DNA of 64,000 bases from Darwinimomas sp963643215 (GCA_963643215.1 CAVIJY010000002.1:8305-72304); one strand, 5' to 3'; shown: positions 1 through 8,404, counted from the first letter of the stretch. The notes: a model not told the origin generated them from the sequence alone. Program-made: numbers and translations.

Positions 1-598
1 CTATATTGGTTGCGTGATCTCCGATGCGCTCCAGATACTTCGTGATCATAAGTATATCCAGAGCAAATTCTCCGTCCGACGGATTGTTCTTGATGAGCGT
101 GATCAGATTGCTCTTGATTTTGTTGAAATAGTCGTCCACGATATCATCGCGGTTTATCACATCCTGTGCCAGATCCACATCCTTTTTGACAAATGCATCC
201 ACGCTTGATGTCACCATCCCCATAGTCTCGTTGACCATCTCGCGCAGAAGCTCAAGATTGTCAGTCGTCCGGCCGTTCAGAAACTCCACTATCTCGGATA
301 TATCCTCGGCCTGATCTCCGATCCGCTCCATATCAGTTATCATCTTCAGCGCCGCCGATATCTGACGTAGATCCCTCGCCACAGGCTGCTGATGAAGCAG
401 CAGCTTCATACAGCTGCTTTCTATATCTCTCTCCATCTGATCTATGGCAGGCCCGTTGACGCGCACCTTTCTGGCAAGCTGCGTATCTCCGTCACCGAGT
501 GCCTTGAAGGCCGAGCCTATAGCTTCCTCACACATGGCTCCCATCTCTATGATTTTTCGGTTGAGCTCAAACAGCTCCTCATCAAAACGGTTTCTCAT
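1..598 (-). CDS. phoU: PhoU phosphate signalling protein (3' end outside window)
   Basis: The minus strand reads an uninterrupted PhoU-like helical protein starting MRNRFDEELFELNRKI and containing the family's repeated pattern of a helix with E-R-I-G-D-x-A (seen twice: MERIGDQAEDI and LERIGDHATNI). PhoU links Pst transporter activity to the PhoR sensor kinase and dampens Pho induction when phosphate is plentiful. The start ATG shares one base with the pstB stop (TGATG), so it is translationally coupled and last in the pst operon within this window. The C-terminus is cut by the window edge. Identification is firm from the two PhoU repeats and the operon position. Confidence 0.93.
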   Translation of the reverse strand, partial: MRNRFDEELFELNRKIIEMGAMCEEAIGSAFKALGDGDTQLARKVRVNGPAIDQMERDIESSCMKLLLHQQPVARDLRQISAALKMITDMERIGDQAEDISEIVEFLNGRTTDNLELLREMVNETMGMVTSSVDAFVKKDVDLAQDVINRDDIVDDYFNKIKSNLITLIKNNPSDGEFALDILMITKYLERIGDHATNI

Positions 599-1353
599 CA
601 GCCAAACCTCCCCGTTATATAATCCTCTGTACGCTTGTCCTTCGGCTGGGAGAATATATCATCGGTCTTTCCGAACTCGACAAGCTCTCCCAGCAGGAAA
701 AATGCTGTATAGTCAGATACACGCACCGCCTGCTGCATATTGTGTGTGACCATAACTATCGTATACCTTTCCTTCAGCTCCATCACCAGCTCCTCGATAT
801 GCGATGTCGATATGGGATCCAGCGCCGATGTGGGCTCGTCCATCAGCAGCACCTTCGGCTGCACGGCCAGCGCTCTTGCTATGCACAGACGCTGCTGCTG
901 CCCGCCCGACATCCCCAGAGCATTTTTCTTCAGTCTGTCCTTGACCTCATCCCATATCGCCGCTCCGCGAAGCGCCTGCTCGACTATCTCATCGAGCTGG
1001 GTCTTGTTCGTGATGCCGTGTGTGCGCGGTCCGTATGCAATATTATCATATATGCTCATAGGAAACGGGTTCGGCTTCTGAAATACCATTCCGATCTCCT
1101 TGCGCAGATTGTTCACATCCACATCCCCGGCAAATATATCATGACCGTCGTAGCATACCTTTCCTGTGATCCTCACTGAGGGTATCAGATCATTCATCCG
1201 GTTGAGTGACTTCAGAAATGTCGACTTCCCGCACCCGGACGGGCCGATAAGCGCGGTGATGCACTTCTCGGGTATATCTATATTTATATTCTTAAGCGCC
1301 TGATGGTCTCCGTACCACAGGCACATATCCTTTACCGTTATAATTGAATTCAT
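598..1353 (-). CDS. pstB: Phosphate ABC transporter ATP-binding protein PstB
   Basis: PstB is the ATPase that drives high-affinity phosphate import through the PstCA channel. The 251-residue length is normal. Visible motifs are Walker A GPSGCGKST (residues 37-45), the ABC signature MSGGQQQR, and Walker B LLMDEPTSALDP followed by the H-loop VTHNMQQA. The PstB-typical segment NLRKEIGMVFQKPNPFPMSI is present. The start overlaps the end of pstA by four bases and its stop overlaps phoU, consistent with one pstSCAB-phoU message. Confidence 0.97.
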   Translation of the reverse strand: MNSIITVKDMCLWYGDHQALKNINIDIPEKCITALIGPSGCGKSTFLKSLNRMNDLIPSVRITGKVCYDGHDIFAGDVDVNNLRKEIGMVFQKPNPFPMSIYDNIAYGPRTHGITNKTQLDEIVEQALRGAAIWDEVKDRLKKNALGMSGGQQQRLCIARALAVQPKVLLMDEPTSALDPISTSHIEELVMELKERYTIVMVTHNMQQAVRVSDYTAFFLLGELVEFGKTDDIFSQPKDKRTEDYITGRFG

Positions 1354-2207
1354 TGGCTTCTCCTTCTCGCAAAATACTCCTGAACCAGCGTCGCCGCAAG
1401 GTTGATGATCACCGTAAGTATCATCAGTATCGAAGCTATCGCAAACGCGGCCTCAAACTCACCCTGCTCCTTGGCATATACATAAAGCGCAACCGTCAGC
1501 GTGGCTCCCGGTGATGTCAGTCCCTCCGCAAAGCCGTGCACTGTATGCGCAAATCCCGCCGTAAACAGCAATGCGGCCGACTCCCCGAGTATGCGCCCCG
1601 CAGCCAGTATGCAGCCCGTGATCACACCGTCCACGCAGTTCGGAAGCACCACGGTGCGTACCACACGCCATTTGCCGGCTCCCAGTCCGAAGGCGCCCTC
1701 ACGATAGGACTGCGGCACCGTCTTCAGACTTTCCTGAGTGTTTCGCATGATGGTCGGCAGATTCATTATAACCAAAGTCAGCGCTCCTGACAGCAGGCTC
1801 GTCCCCATAGTGTTCGAAAAAAGCAGCATTCCTGCAAGACCGTATATGACAGAGGGGATGCCGGACAGCGTTTCTGCCGCATATTCTATAAGTGCTACGA
1901 TCCTTTGATTGGTCGCATATTCAGTCAGATATATGGCTGCCCCGACTCCAAGGGGAAGCACCATCAAAAGCGTTGCTATCACAATATATACCGTGTTGAG
2001 CACATCCGGAAGGATACCGATGCGGTCCGAAAGATAGCTCGGGCTTGTTGACAGCAGCTCCCATGTGACATTGGGAAGTCCTCTTTTCATCACATATATA
2101 AGCAGAAACGCCACAAGCGCCGCCGTCAGGCCTACGGATATCAGCATGAAAGCTCTCATCCGCAGCTCATAGCCCTTTCTCTTGCCTGATAATGATTGAT
2201 TCATCAT
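1350..2207 (-). CDS. pstA: Phosphate ABC transporter permease PstA
   Basis: PstA is one of the two membrane subunits of the phosphate importer. The 285-residue protein has an N-terminal anchor helix and several further hydrophobic helices. The BPD-type cytoplasmic loop that contacts PstB reads roughly EGAFGLGAGKWRVVRTVVLP (about residues 168-187). It lies three bases downstream of pstC and overlaps pstB by four bases. Length and neighbours match the family, with nothing unusual. Confidence 0.95.
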   Translation of the reverse strand: MMNQSLSGKRKGYELRMRAFMLISVGLTAALVAFLLIYVMKRGLPNVTWELLSTSPSYLSDRIGILPDVLNTVYIVIATLLMVLPLGVGAAIYLTEYATNQRIVALIEYAAETLSGIPSVIYGLAGMLLFSNTMGTSLLSGALTLVIMNLPTIMRNTQESLKTVPQSYREGAFGLGAGKWRVVRTVVLPNCVDGVITGCILAAGRILGESAALLFTAGFAHTVHGFAEGLTSPGATLTVALYVYAKEQGEFEAAFAIASILMILTVIINLAATLVQEYFARRRSQ

Positions 2208-2210
2208 GTT

Positions 2211-3140
2211 TTATTCCTTTTCATGCTTTAGAAAGAAGTTCAAAGCAGCATTGATCAGCATATTGAAGATAAACAGGGTCAATGCTATCGAAAACAGCGC
2301 CTGTCTGTGCAATCCGCTCGAATATGACATCTCGCTGGATACTGCCGTAGTCAGAAAGCGCACGCTCTGAAACAATGAGTCCGGCATGTTCGAGGCGTTG
2401 CCGGCAACCATCATGACCGCCATGGCCTCTCCGACCGCTCTTCCTATGCCGAGCACTACAGCTGCCGCTATACCGCTTTTCGCTGCCGGGACCGATACTC
2501 TGAAATATGTCTCGATCGGCGTCGCGCCGAGCGCCAGAGATGCGTCCTCGTATTCCTTCGGTACAGCGTCAAGCGCAGTGACCGACATCTTGATGATGGA
2601 GGGCAATATCATGATGGCCAGCACAATGATCGCCGCCAGCAGACCCGCTCCGTCGGGAACTCCAAAGATCTCCCGGATGCCGGGTACCAGAACCATCATG
2701 CCGACCAGTCCGTATACCACCGACGGGATACCCGCAAGAACACTGACTGCGGAGAGTATCGCAAATTTTGTCTTCGCCGATGCTATCTTGGAGAGGTATA
2801 CCGCAGCCATAAAGCCCACCGGAACACCGAGCAGTATGGCTCCGGCTGTTCCGCACACGGTTGTCAGGATAAACGGCAGGATACCGTACTTCGGATCGCC
2901 CGATGTAGGTGCCCACTTCCTTCCCAGCAGAAAATCCGCTATTCCTATCTCCTTTATGGCCGGTATACCGGATATCACCAGATATGCCGTGATCAGAACA
3001 ACACAGCCTACAGTGATCAGTCCGAGTATGAGAAATATCCCATGTATCAATTCTTCAATGAATGTCTTTGTCTTCATATTCAACCCGTATACAGCCAGAG
3101 CGGCCTTGTCTGTACCGCCCTGGCTGCGATTCGTCGTCAT
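2211..3140 (-). CDS. pstC: Phosphate ABC transporter permease PstC
   Basis: PstC pairs with PstA to form the phosphate channel. Several hydrophobic helices and the transporter loop EDASLALGATPIETYFRVSV are visible. An open frame continues upstream through pstS, but that extension is a shadow of pstS. The chosen ATG at 3140 shares bases with the pstS stop (TAATG), giving a 309-residue protein beginning MTTNRSQGG. A second possible start is the internal MKTKTFIEEL about 22 residues later, which begins immediately before the first hydrophobic helix. Coupling makes the first more likely, but either fits. Confidence 0.94.
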   Translation of the reverse strand: MTTNRSQGGTDKAALAVYGLNMKTKTFIEELIHGIFLILGLITVGCVVLITAYLVISGIPAIKEIGIADFLLGRKWAPTSGDPKYGILPFILTTVCGTAGAILLGVPVGFMAAVYLSKIASAKTKFAILSAVSVLAGIPSVVYGLVGMMVLVPGIREIFGVPDGAGLLAAIIVLAIMILPSIIKMSVTALDAVPKEYEDASLALGATPIETYFRVSVPAAKSGIAAAVVLGIGRAVGEAMAVMMVAGNASNMPDSLFQSVRFLTTAVSSEMSYSSGLHRQALFSIALTLFIFNMLINAALNFFLKHEKE

Positions 3141-4006
3141 TATTTTACAGGAACTGCACCGGCTGCCGAGATGATCTCGCCTGCAGCCTCGGATGTCGCA
3201 TAGTCGAAGAACAGCTGGGCTGCATCCGAGAGCTTTGCATCTGTCTTTGTGACAAGCACGAAGGGACGCTGTACCACATAGCTTCCGTCCTTGATGGTCT
3301 CCTCTGAGGGTGTCACTCCGCCCACATTCAGAGCCTTGACCGTATTCTTTACCGATGCAAGCGATGCATATCCTATGGCTGCCGGATTCTGGGATACCGT
3401 CGTGATCACATCGCCTGTGGATGTGAGCTCCTGACGATACTTGCACGCATCCTTTGTTCCGGTGATTGTCTCAAAGCCGTCCCTTGTGCCCGAGCCTGCC
3501 TCGCGGCCTATAACCACAATTTCTGCATCCTCGCCTCCGAGATCCTTCCAGTTTGTGATCTCCCCTGTATAGATCTTAGCGATGGTATCGACATCGATAT
3601 CCGAGAGAGCATTATCCGGGTTGACTATGATTGCGATGCCGTCATATGCCAGAACCGTCTCCGTGAGTCCTGCCGACTTCTCATCATCCTTGAGTGCTCT
3701 TGACGAGAGACCTATATCGCAGCGTCCCTCCTGTACCGCCTGAATGCCTGAGCCCGATCCGGTCGGATTGTAGCTGAAGCTGATCTTTGTGTCATTCTGG
3801 AACGCCTCGCCCAGAGCTCCTATAACCTTTTCCATAGATGTAGAGCCGTCTGTTGATACGCTTCCCGTAACCTGTGCCGCCGCTGCTGCCGCTGTTGTTG
3901 CGGTATCCGCTGCAGCTGATGTCTGATCTGCTGTCGATGCGGAGCATCCGGCCAGCATCGAAGAAGCCATAAGTCCTGCCAACAAAACACTGATTGTCTT
4001 TTTCAT
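3140..4006 (-). CDS. pstS: Phosphate-binding lipoprotein PstS
   Basis: PstS is the extracytoplasmic phosphate receptor. It has a lipoprotein signal with lipobox LAGC (Cys21), then a Ser/Thr/Ala-rich spacer and a PBP-like domain. Phosphate-binding signatures are GSTSMEKV near the N-terminus, the GSGSGIQA loop and the GREAGSGTRDGFE segment. At 288 residues it is normal for Gram-positive PstS. It is the first gene of the operon and has a good ribosome site (CTGGAGG, then ATG). A PhoP-box-like array lies upstream. Confidence 0.96.
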   Translation of the reverse strand: MKKTISVLLAGLMASSMLAGCSASTADQTSAAADTATTAAAAAAQVTGSVSTDGSTSMEKVIGALGEAFQNDTKISFSYNPTGSGSGIQAVQEGRCDIGLSSRALKDDEKSAGLTETVLAYDGIAIIVNPDNALSDIDVDTIAKIYTGEITNWKDLGGEDAEIVVIGREAGSGTRDGFETITGTKDACKYRQELTSTGDVITTVSQNPAAIGYASLASVKNTVKALNVGGVTPSEETIKDGSYVVQRPFVLVTKTDAKLSDAAQLFFDYATSEAAGEIISAAGAVPVK

Positions 4007-4073
4007 TTTTGTCCTCCAGATTTTTGATAACTCTGTTATCGTTTTTTCTTTTTATCTCCTCGTTACGGTTATC

Positions 4074-4128
4074 ATTCTAGGAGTCGAATGTAAAATCCAA
4101 AATGCAGGTTATGTAAAATCCATGTAAA
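4074..4128 (-). promoter_or_regulatory. PhoP-box-like array and promoter of the pst operon
   Basis: On the minus strand TTTACA occurs at 4128-4123, 4117-4112 and 4094-4089. The first two are 11 bases apart and the third a further 23, so all sit near an 11-bp helical phase. The degenerate fourth position between them reads TGCATT. This matches the known Gram-positive PhoP box, direct TT(A/T)ACA-type repeats every 11 bp. A -10 like TAGAAT (4079-4074) follows with no good -35, as expected for an activator-dependent promoter. PhoP itself is not encoded here. Confidence 0.7.
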
Positions 4129-4162
4129 AAAGGCGACCAGCCTTTCCGCTTGATCGCCTTTT
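4126..4162 (-). terminator. Intrinsic terminator of the alpha/beta hydrolase gene
   Basis: On the minus strand AAAAGGCGA pairs with TCGCCTTTT around a 17-base loop and runs into a T tract. It begins at the stop codon of the hydrolase gene. Its T tract overlaps the first TTTACA of the PhoP box. Confidence 0.8.
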
Positions 4163-4916
4163 ATTTGAAAAAATTTATAACCTCATGTATTGCCAGATCC
4201 ATGGATTTCGGGTCGGAGAATCTGTGATCGGCATTCTCTGCCCGGATCAGCTCTATCACATTGTTTTCCGCGAATGCTTCCGAGACCTCTATAGGTACCA
4301 TCTCATCCTTCGTCCCGTGTATTATCAGGATATCGTCGGCATAGTCCATATAGTCGTTTTTTGATATGTCGCAGCTTTTAAGCTCCTCTATGAACTCGCG
4401 GTCGAGCTTTATGATCCGGTCATGTCCCCGCTTTACGTCTCTTCCTCTTGCCAGCTGATCCCACTCCTCCTGGGTGAAGTCTCTGGTCAGAGACTCGTAT
4501 ATGTTTATGGCCGGGCACCTTAGCGCAATTCTTTTAAATGGATTGCCCCGATCAGCCAGATACTTTAATGTCAGGTAAGCACCCAGGCTTGATGAATAAT
4601 TATAAAGCGCTCCGGCATGCAATGTGCCTCTCGCGTACTCACAGACAAGCTCTATATATGACATGCAGTCCTCAAGCCTCAGCTTGTTTCTGGCATCAGT
4701 TCCGTGGCACGGCCAGTCCGGTGTGATCACAGCATAGCCCTTGTACTGGGAAAGAAGGCGCTCTGCAAACTTTGATACGGCCTTGTTGTCCTTGTTTCCG
4801 CCAAAGCCGTAGGTAGCGATGACCGCCGACTGTATGTCCCGAGGATCCTTTGCATAATACAGCTTGCATCGTACGCTGTATCCTCTTTCATTAATATCAG
4901 TATATTTTTCATTCAT
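4161..4916 (-). CDS. Alpha/beta hydrolase
   Basis: A 251-residue serine hydrolase of the alpha/beta fold, substrate unknown. Visible features are an oxyanion-type YGFGGNKDNK near residue 37, the nucleophile elbow SSSLGAY, the acid in IIHGTKDEMVP and the catalytic His in NADHRF near the C-terminus. There is no signal peptide, so it is cytoplasmic. An in-frame TTG lies further upstream, but it falls inside the terminator of the preceding gene, so the ATG at 4916 (MNEKYTD) is preferred. Flanking terminators suggest a single-gene unit. Confidence 0.8.
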   Translation of the reverse strand: MNEKYTDINERGYSVRCKLYYAKDPRDIQSAVIATYGFGGNKDNKAVSKFAERLLSQYKGYAVITPDWPCHGTDARNKLRLEDCMSYIELVCEYARGTLHAGALYNYSSSLGAYLTLKYLADRGNPFKRIALRCPAINIYESLTRDFTQEEWDQLARGRDVKRGHDRIIKLDREFIEELKSCDISKNDYMDYADDILIIHGTKDEMVPIEVSEAFAENNVIELIRAENADHRFSDPKSMDLAIHEVINFFK

Positions 4917-4929
4917 GGCTCTTATACCC

Positions 4930-4975
4930 GAAAAAATCCGCACAGACAACCGGTACTCCGATGTATGTGCGGATC
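4930..4975 (-). terminator. Intrinsic terminator of the amino-acid ABC operon
   Basis: On the minus strand ATCCGCACA (4975-4967) pairs perfectly with TGTGCGGAT (4944-4936), followed by six T. It ends the permease-ATPase-binding protein operon. Confidence 0.85.
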
Positions 4976-4997
4976 TTAATGATGTTGCAGTCAGTCT

Positions 4998-5900
4998 TTA
5001 TTCGGCATCTGCGAACTTAGCTGAAAGCTCGTCTATGGTTCCTGCCTCCTTAAGCTTGGCGATAGATGCATTGATCTTCTCAAGAAGCTCTGTGTTGCCC
5101 TTCTGAACGGCGATAGCATACTCCTCTGAAGCAAATGCCTCATCATCCTCGACGATCTTCAGACCCTCGTTGTTCTTGATATACTGGTTAGCTGTTGCGG
5201 AGTCGATGACAACTACATCGCACTTTCCGTTTACCAGCTCGAGAACGGCCTCTGTGCCCTTCTTGAAGGCCTCATACTCATAGCCCATCTCCTGAACAGC
5301 TGTCTCACCCGTATAGCCCTGGATGACAGTGATCTTCTTGCCTTCCATATCGGAAGCCTTGGCGATATCGGAATCCTCCTTAACGATCATAACCTGCTTA
5401 GCTACATAGTACGGATCTGAGAAATCAACAGCCTCCTTGCGCTCCTCGGTTACAGTCATTCCTGCTACTACAGCATCGATCTGTCCGCCTGTAAGAGCTA
5501 CAAGCAGGGAATCAAACTCCATGTTGTTGACCTTTACTGTTGCGCCGTTGTCATCTGCGATCAGCTTGAACATCTGCATATCAATGCCTGTGTATCCGTC
5601 TACTGACTCAGGATCATCAGCCTCTGCAGGCATCTCGAAGGGAGGGAACTCGGCATTTGTTCCGATGGTCCACACAACAGCTTCAGCAGCCTCTGCTGCG
5701 GTTGTCTCTGCTCCTGCAGCTGTTGTTTCTGCCTCGGCTGCAGTTGTCTCTGCCTCGGCAGCTGTTGTCTCTGCTGCTGCGGTTGTCTCCTCTGCCTTTG
5801 TCTCCGTTGTTGAAGACGATGAGCTGCAGGCTGTAAGAGCAGATACTGCCATCATTCCTGCAAGCGCCATTGCTGCAAATTTCTTGATACTCTTTTTCAT
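4998..5900 (-). CDS. Polar amino-acid ABC transporter substrate-binding lipoprotein
   Basis: A family-3 extracellular solute-binding lipoprotein of 300 residues. The signal ends in the lipobox ALTAC (Cys25). A long low-complexity linker built from ETTAAEA-type repeats (residues about 30-80) tethers the binding domain (IGTNAEFPPFEM onward, with DGYTGIDMQM). It captures a polar amino acid for the co-operonic permease and ATPase. The start at 5900 (MKKSIKKF) is preceded by GGAGGAAGAATT, and upstream in-frame codons lack a ribosome site. The substrate cannot be fixed from sequence alone; glutamine, cystine and arginine are all possible. Confidence 0.9.
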   Translation of the reverse strand: MKKSIKKFAAMALAGMMAVSALTACSSSSSTTETKAEETTAAAETTAAEAETTAAEAETTAAGAETTAAEAAEAVVWTIGTNAEFPPFEMPAEADDPESVDGYTGIDMQMFKLIADDNGATVKVNNMEFDSLLVALTGGQIDAVVAGMTVTEERKEAVDFSDPYYVAKQVMIVKEDSDIAKASDMEGKKITVIQGYTGETAVQEMGYEYEAFKKGTEAVLELVNGKCDVVVIDSATANQYIKNNEGLKIVEDDEAFASEEYAIAVQKGNTELLEKINASIAKLKEAGTIDELSAKFADAE

Positions 5901-5937
5901 AATTCTTCCTCCATAAAAAAACAAATCTTATATTGCC

Positions 5938-5968
5938 TCCGGGCTTCTTTGAGACTCGAAGCATCCGG
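5938..5968 (-). other. Intercistronic hairpin before the substrate-binding protein
   Basis: On the minus strand CCGG-AT-GCTT pairs with AAGC-CCGG in the 155-base gap between the ATPase and binding-protein genes, with no T tract after it. Such hairpins commonly stabilise the downstream message so that the binding protein is made in excess. That role here is inference. Confidence 0.35.
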
Positions 5969-6055
5969 GAATGCACAACCTTCATCGTCCATCGGACTCA
6001 ATGCATTGTTTTAGCACATTTATCATTTTTGTCAACATGATGCCGCAAAATGTGC

Positions 6056-6784
6056 CTACAGCACCTTGCTCAGGAACTGCTTTGTGCGGTCGTTCTGCGG
6101 ATTTGCAAATACAGCCTTGGGATCTCCGCTTTCCGCGACAACTCCGTCGTCTATGAACAGAAGCCTGGTTCCCACCTCTCTGGCAAATCCCATCTCATGA
6201 GTCACAACTACCATCGTCATGCCCTGCTCGGCCAGATTTCTCATTACATCAAGAACCTCACCGACCATCTCCGGATCAAGTGCCGATGTCGGCTCATCAA
6301 AAAGCATGATCTCCGGATCCATCTCCAGAGCTCTGGCTATAGCCACACGCTGCTTCTGACCTCCCGACAGCGCTGCCGGATAATCGTCAGCCCGATCCCC
6401 GAGCCCGACACGCTTTAAAAGCTCCAGACCCTTCTCTCTTGCCTGCTCCGGCGTCATCTTCTTGAGCTTAACCGGTGCAAGCGTGATATTCTCCATGACT
6501 GTCAGATGCGGGAACAGATTGAACTGCTGAAACACCATACCCATCTTCTGCCTGATCTGGTTGACATCTACCTTGCTGTCATTTATCTTCACACCGTCAA
6601 TGATGATATCACCCTCGCTCGGCTCCTCAAGAAGATTCAGGCATCGAAGAAATGTGCTCTTTCCAGAGCCTGACGGGCCGATCACTACGACAACCTCGCC
6701 CTTGTCTATGTGCTCGTCGACACCGCACAGAACCTCTTTGTCTCCGAATTTTTTATGAAGATTTTTTACCTGTATCATCGCCAT
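6056..6784 (-). CDS. Polar amino-acid ABC transporter ATP-binding protein
   Basis: GlnQ/HisP-type ATPase of 242 residues. It shows Walker A GPSGSGKST, the Q-loop segment GMVFQQFNLFPHLTV, signature LSGGQKQR, Walker B IMLFDEPTSALDP and switch VVTHEMGFA. It powers amino-acid uptake with the adjacent permease. A GTG at 6796 overlaps the permease stop, but the ATG at 6784 has GAGGTGA at good spacing and is preferred. MIQVKNL at 6778 is also possible. Confidence 0.93.
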   Translation of the reverse strand: MAMIQVKNLHKKFGDKEVLCGVDEHIDKGEVVVVIGPSGSGKSTFLRCLNLLEEPSEGDIIIDGVKINDSKVDVNQIRQKMGMVFQQFNLFPHLTVMENITLAPVKLKKMTPEQAREKGLELLKRVGLGDRADDYPAALSGGQKQRVAIARALEMDPEIMLFDEPTSALDPEMVGEVLDVMRNLAEQGMTMVVVTHEMGFAREVGTRLLFIDDGVVAESGDPKAVFANPQNDRTKQFLSKVL

Positions 6785-6792
6785 GTCGCCGA

Positions 6793-7482
6793 TCACCTCA
6801 TCTCCGACTTTCTCAGTTTCTCCTCACACCTTCCCAGAACCAGTGTAAGCAGCTTCACAAGCACAAAGTATATAACCGCGGTTCCGATCAGCGGCATGAA
6901 CGGCTTGTATGTTGCTGATTTTATGAAGTCGCCTGCCTTCTGGATATCTACAAGCCCTACATATCCTACTATGGCCGTTTCCTTGATCAATGTGATAAAC
7001 TCATTGCCCATAGCCGGGAATATATTCTTGACCGCCTGCGGAACTACTATATATGTCATGGTCTGGCTCGCGGACAGTCCGAGAGACCTTCCCGCCTCCG
7101 TCTGCCCCTTGTCTATGGACATGATGCCCGCACGGATGATCTCCGATACATATGCTCCGGAATTGATGCCGAAGGCGATTGATACGATGATCCATTTCGG
7201 CCAGTCGATGGTGGCAAATACTACAAAGTATATGATCATCAGCTGTGTGACCGAGGGTGTGCCTCTTATGACATCCGTATATATCTTGCCAAGTCTGTTG
7301 AGAAGCTTGTTCTTCGACAGATTGCAAAGAGCCACCAGAAATCCGATGATCATGCCCAGCACTGCCGCAAATATCGAAACCTTGATAGTGACAGCAAGGC
7401 CGTCCACAAACATCAGATATCTATCTTTTTTTATAAAGCATTGATAGAAATCGGCTACTATTTTACTCCACCACTCGCTCAC
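6793..7482 (-). CDS. Polar amino-acid ABC transporter permease
   Basis: HisM/GlnP-type inner-membrane permease of 229 residues. It has several hydrophobic helices, an RGTPSVTQLMIIYF segment typical of the family, and the ATPase-contact loop EAGRSLGLSASQTMTYIVVP. It starts at GTG (7482) with GGTGAGGT just upstream. It is the first gene of the three-gene importer (permease, ATPase, binding protein), so a single permease probably forms a homodimer. Confidence 0.93.
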   Translation of the reverse strand: MSEWWSKIVADFYQCFIKKDRYLMFVDGLAVTIKVSIFAAVLGMIIGFLVALCNLSKNKLLNRLGKIYTDVIRGTPSVTQLMIIYFVVFATIDWPKWIIVSIAFGINSGAYVSEIIRAGIMSIDKGQTEAGRSLGLSASQTMTYIVVPQAVKNIFPAMGNEFITLIKETAIVGYVGLVDIQKAGDFIKSATYKPFMPLIGTAVIYFVLVKLLTLVLGRCEEKLRKSEMR

Positions 7483-7540
7483 CGTATTACCTCACCGCAT
7501 TTTTATAAATATGCATTTCTCGCAACTTTCGCCGAATTAT

Positions 7541-7609
7541 GGTTCGGGTGCACCCGAACCTCCGATTACTCGGATTGTTTCGTGCTTCGCACTCCCACAA
7601 TCCGGTCTC
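7541..7609. repeat. Dispersed palindromic repeat A, copy 1
   Basis: It begins with the perfect palindrome GGTTCGGGTGCACCCGAACC, then a second hairpin in which CGGATTGT pairs with ACAATCCG enclosing GTGC-TTC-GCAC. Copies with the same order occur at 16403 and 40013. No transposase is associated; it resembles a REP- or MITE-like element. Confidence 0.75.
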
Positions 7610-7622
7610 CATTCGGATTCTC

Positions 7623-7640
7623 GTGGGGCTTTTGCCCCAC
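7623..7640. repeat. Perfect hairpin GTGGGGC-TTTT-GCCCCAC
   Basis: A 7-bp perfect stem with a TTTT loop between repeat A and the long cruciform. No T tract follows on either strand, so it is not an obvious terminator. Confidence 0.6.
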
Positions 7641-7659
7641 TTCATCCTCATTGAGAGGC

Positions 7660-7745
7660 GTGTCATAAACTCTATCTCCCACCGACATGTCCCTAAAGGG
7701 ACTAGCTGCGCGTCGCAGCATGTCGTGGGAGATGAGTTTTGACAC
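7660..7745. repeat. Long imperfect inverted repeat with two internal hairpins
   Basis: The outer arms run from 7660 (GTGTCATAAACTCTATCTCC) to 7745 (its near-complement ending TTTTGACAC), about 27 bases each. They enclose two further hairpins, GTCCC-TAAA-GGGAC and GCTGCG-CGT-CGCAGC, making a three-way junction. The arm end ATGAGTTTTGACA recurs at 63973-63986 at the window's right edge. No coding potential is seen. Confidence 0.65.
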
Positions 7746-7796
7746 TGTAATCAATTATATCACAACCTGCATAAAAATGCACTATTTTTATTGTAT

Positions 7797-8330
7797 TTAT
7801 TCAAGTGCGGTATTTTTAGCCTTGTTTATGGCGCTTCTCACTGCCGGAACGCTCAATATTGCAAATGTGATCACTGCCTCGGCTCCTATGTAGATGATGT
7901 TGTATACTGCCGAGTACGGCGCTGCTCCCCAGCCCTCCCATGCATATTCACCGAAGAATATCCAGCCTGAAAGAAAAGAGCACAGCCATCTTCCTGCACA
8001 GCCTGCAAGATATCCGACCTTCAATCCGTTCCTTGCGTTTGAGAAAAGACCCGCGCACAGCCCCAGCACCGCAAATGCGCCGTAGTCAAGCACAACCTGT
8101 ACAGGCGTCAGAAAATACGGCTCCATGACGAACTGAAGCAGTCCGTAAGCCGCTCCTGCGCAAAAGCCGGTCACCGGTCCGAAGAAATATCCGGGAAGCG
8201 CGCCGAACAGCATGGAGCACAGCGTAAGCGACCCTCCGGTCGGAAAGCTGAACAGCTTGATCATGCTTGTGACCGTGGCCAGCGCAACACACATGGCGCT
8301 GTAGACAAGAACCTTAACATTTTTAGACAT
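7797..8330 (-). CDS. thiT: Energy-coupling thiamine transporter S-component ThiT
   Basis: A 177-residue integral membrane thiamine-binding subunit that works with a shared ECF ATPase/T-component module encoded elsewhere. It matches ThiT in size, in the glycine-rich hydrophobic helices (SLTLCSMLFGALPGYFFGPV, GAAYGLLQFVMEPYFLTPVQ) and in the conserved aromatic and acidic residues around the binding site. The TPP riboswitch immediately upstream supports thiamine as substrate. The start at 8330 (MSKNVKV) follows a strong AGAAGGAGG; upstream in-frame codons lie in the riboswitch. Confidence 0.93.
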   Translation of the reverse strand: MSKNVKVLVYSAMCVALATVTSMIKLFSFPTGGSLTLCSMLFGALPGYFFGPVTGFCAGAAYGLLQFVMEPYFLTPVQVVLDYGAFAVLGLCAGLFSNARNGLKVGYLAGCAGRWLCSFLSGWIFFGEYAWEGWGAAPYSAVYNIIYIGAEAVITFAILSVPAVRSAINKAKNTALE

Positions 8331-8357
8331 AAAAAAACCTCCTTCTGATATAGGAGG
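8331..8357 (-). terminator. Terminator/ribosome-site hairpin of the TPP riboswitch
   Basis: On the minus strand CCTCCT (8357-8352) pairs with AGGAGG (8343-8338), followed by seven T and then the thiT ATG. The 3' arm is the Shine-Dalgarno sequence, so the hairpin could both terminate transcription and hide the ribosome site. Confidence 0.75.
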
Positions 8358-8404
8358 GGGATACAGGCGCAGAAAGCACGCCTTTCGCGCGCTCTGCAGT
8401 ATCA

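Noticed and set aside
2386..3174. A 262-residue plus-strand open frame opposite pstC
   Set aside because: It is the antisense shadow of pstC, Ala/Ser/Pro/Thr-rich without a ribosome site. The same applies to long antisense frames opposite leuS (14894-15847), the binding protein (5437-5916) and the coiled-coil gene (18890-19276).
3141..3446. N-terminal extension of pstC
   Set aside because: The extra frame overlaps pstS and is Cys/Arg-rich shadow sequence; the TAATG-coupled ATG at 3140 is better.
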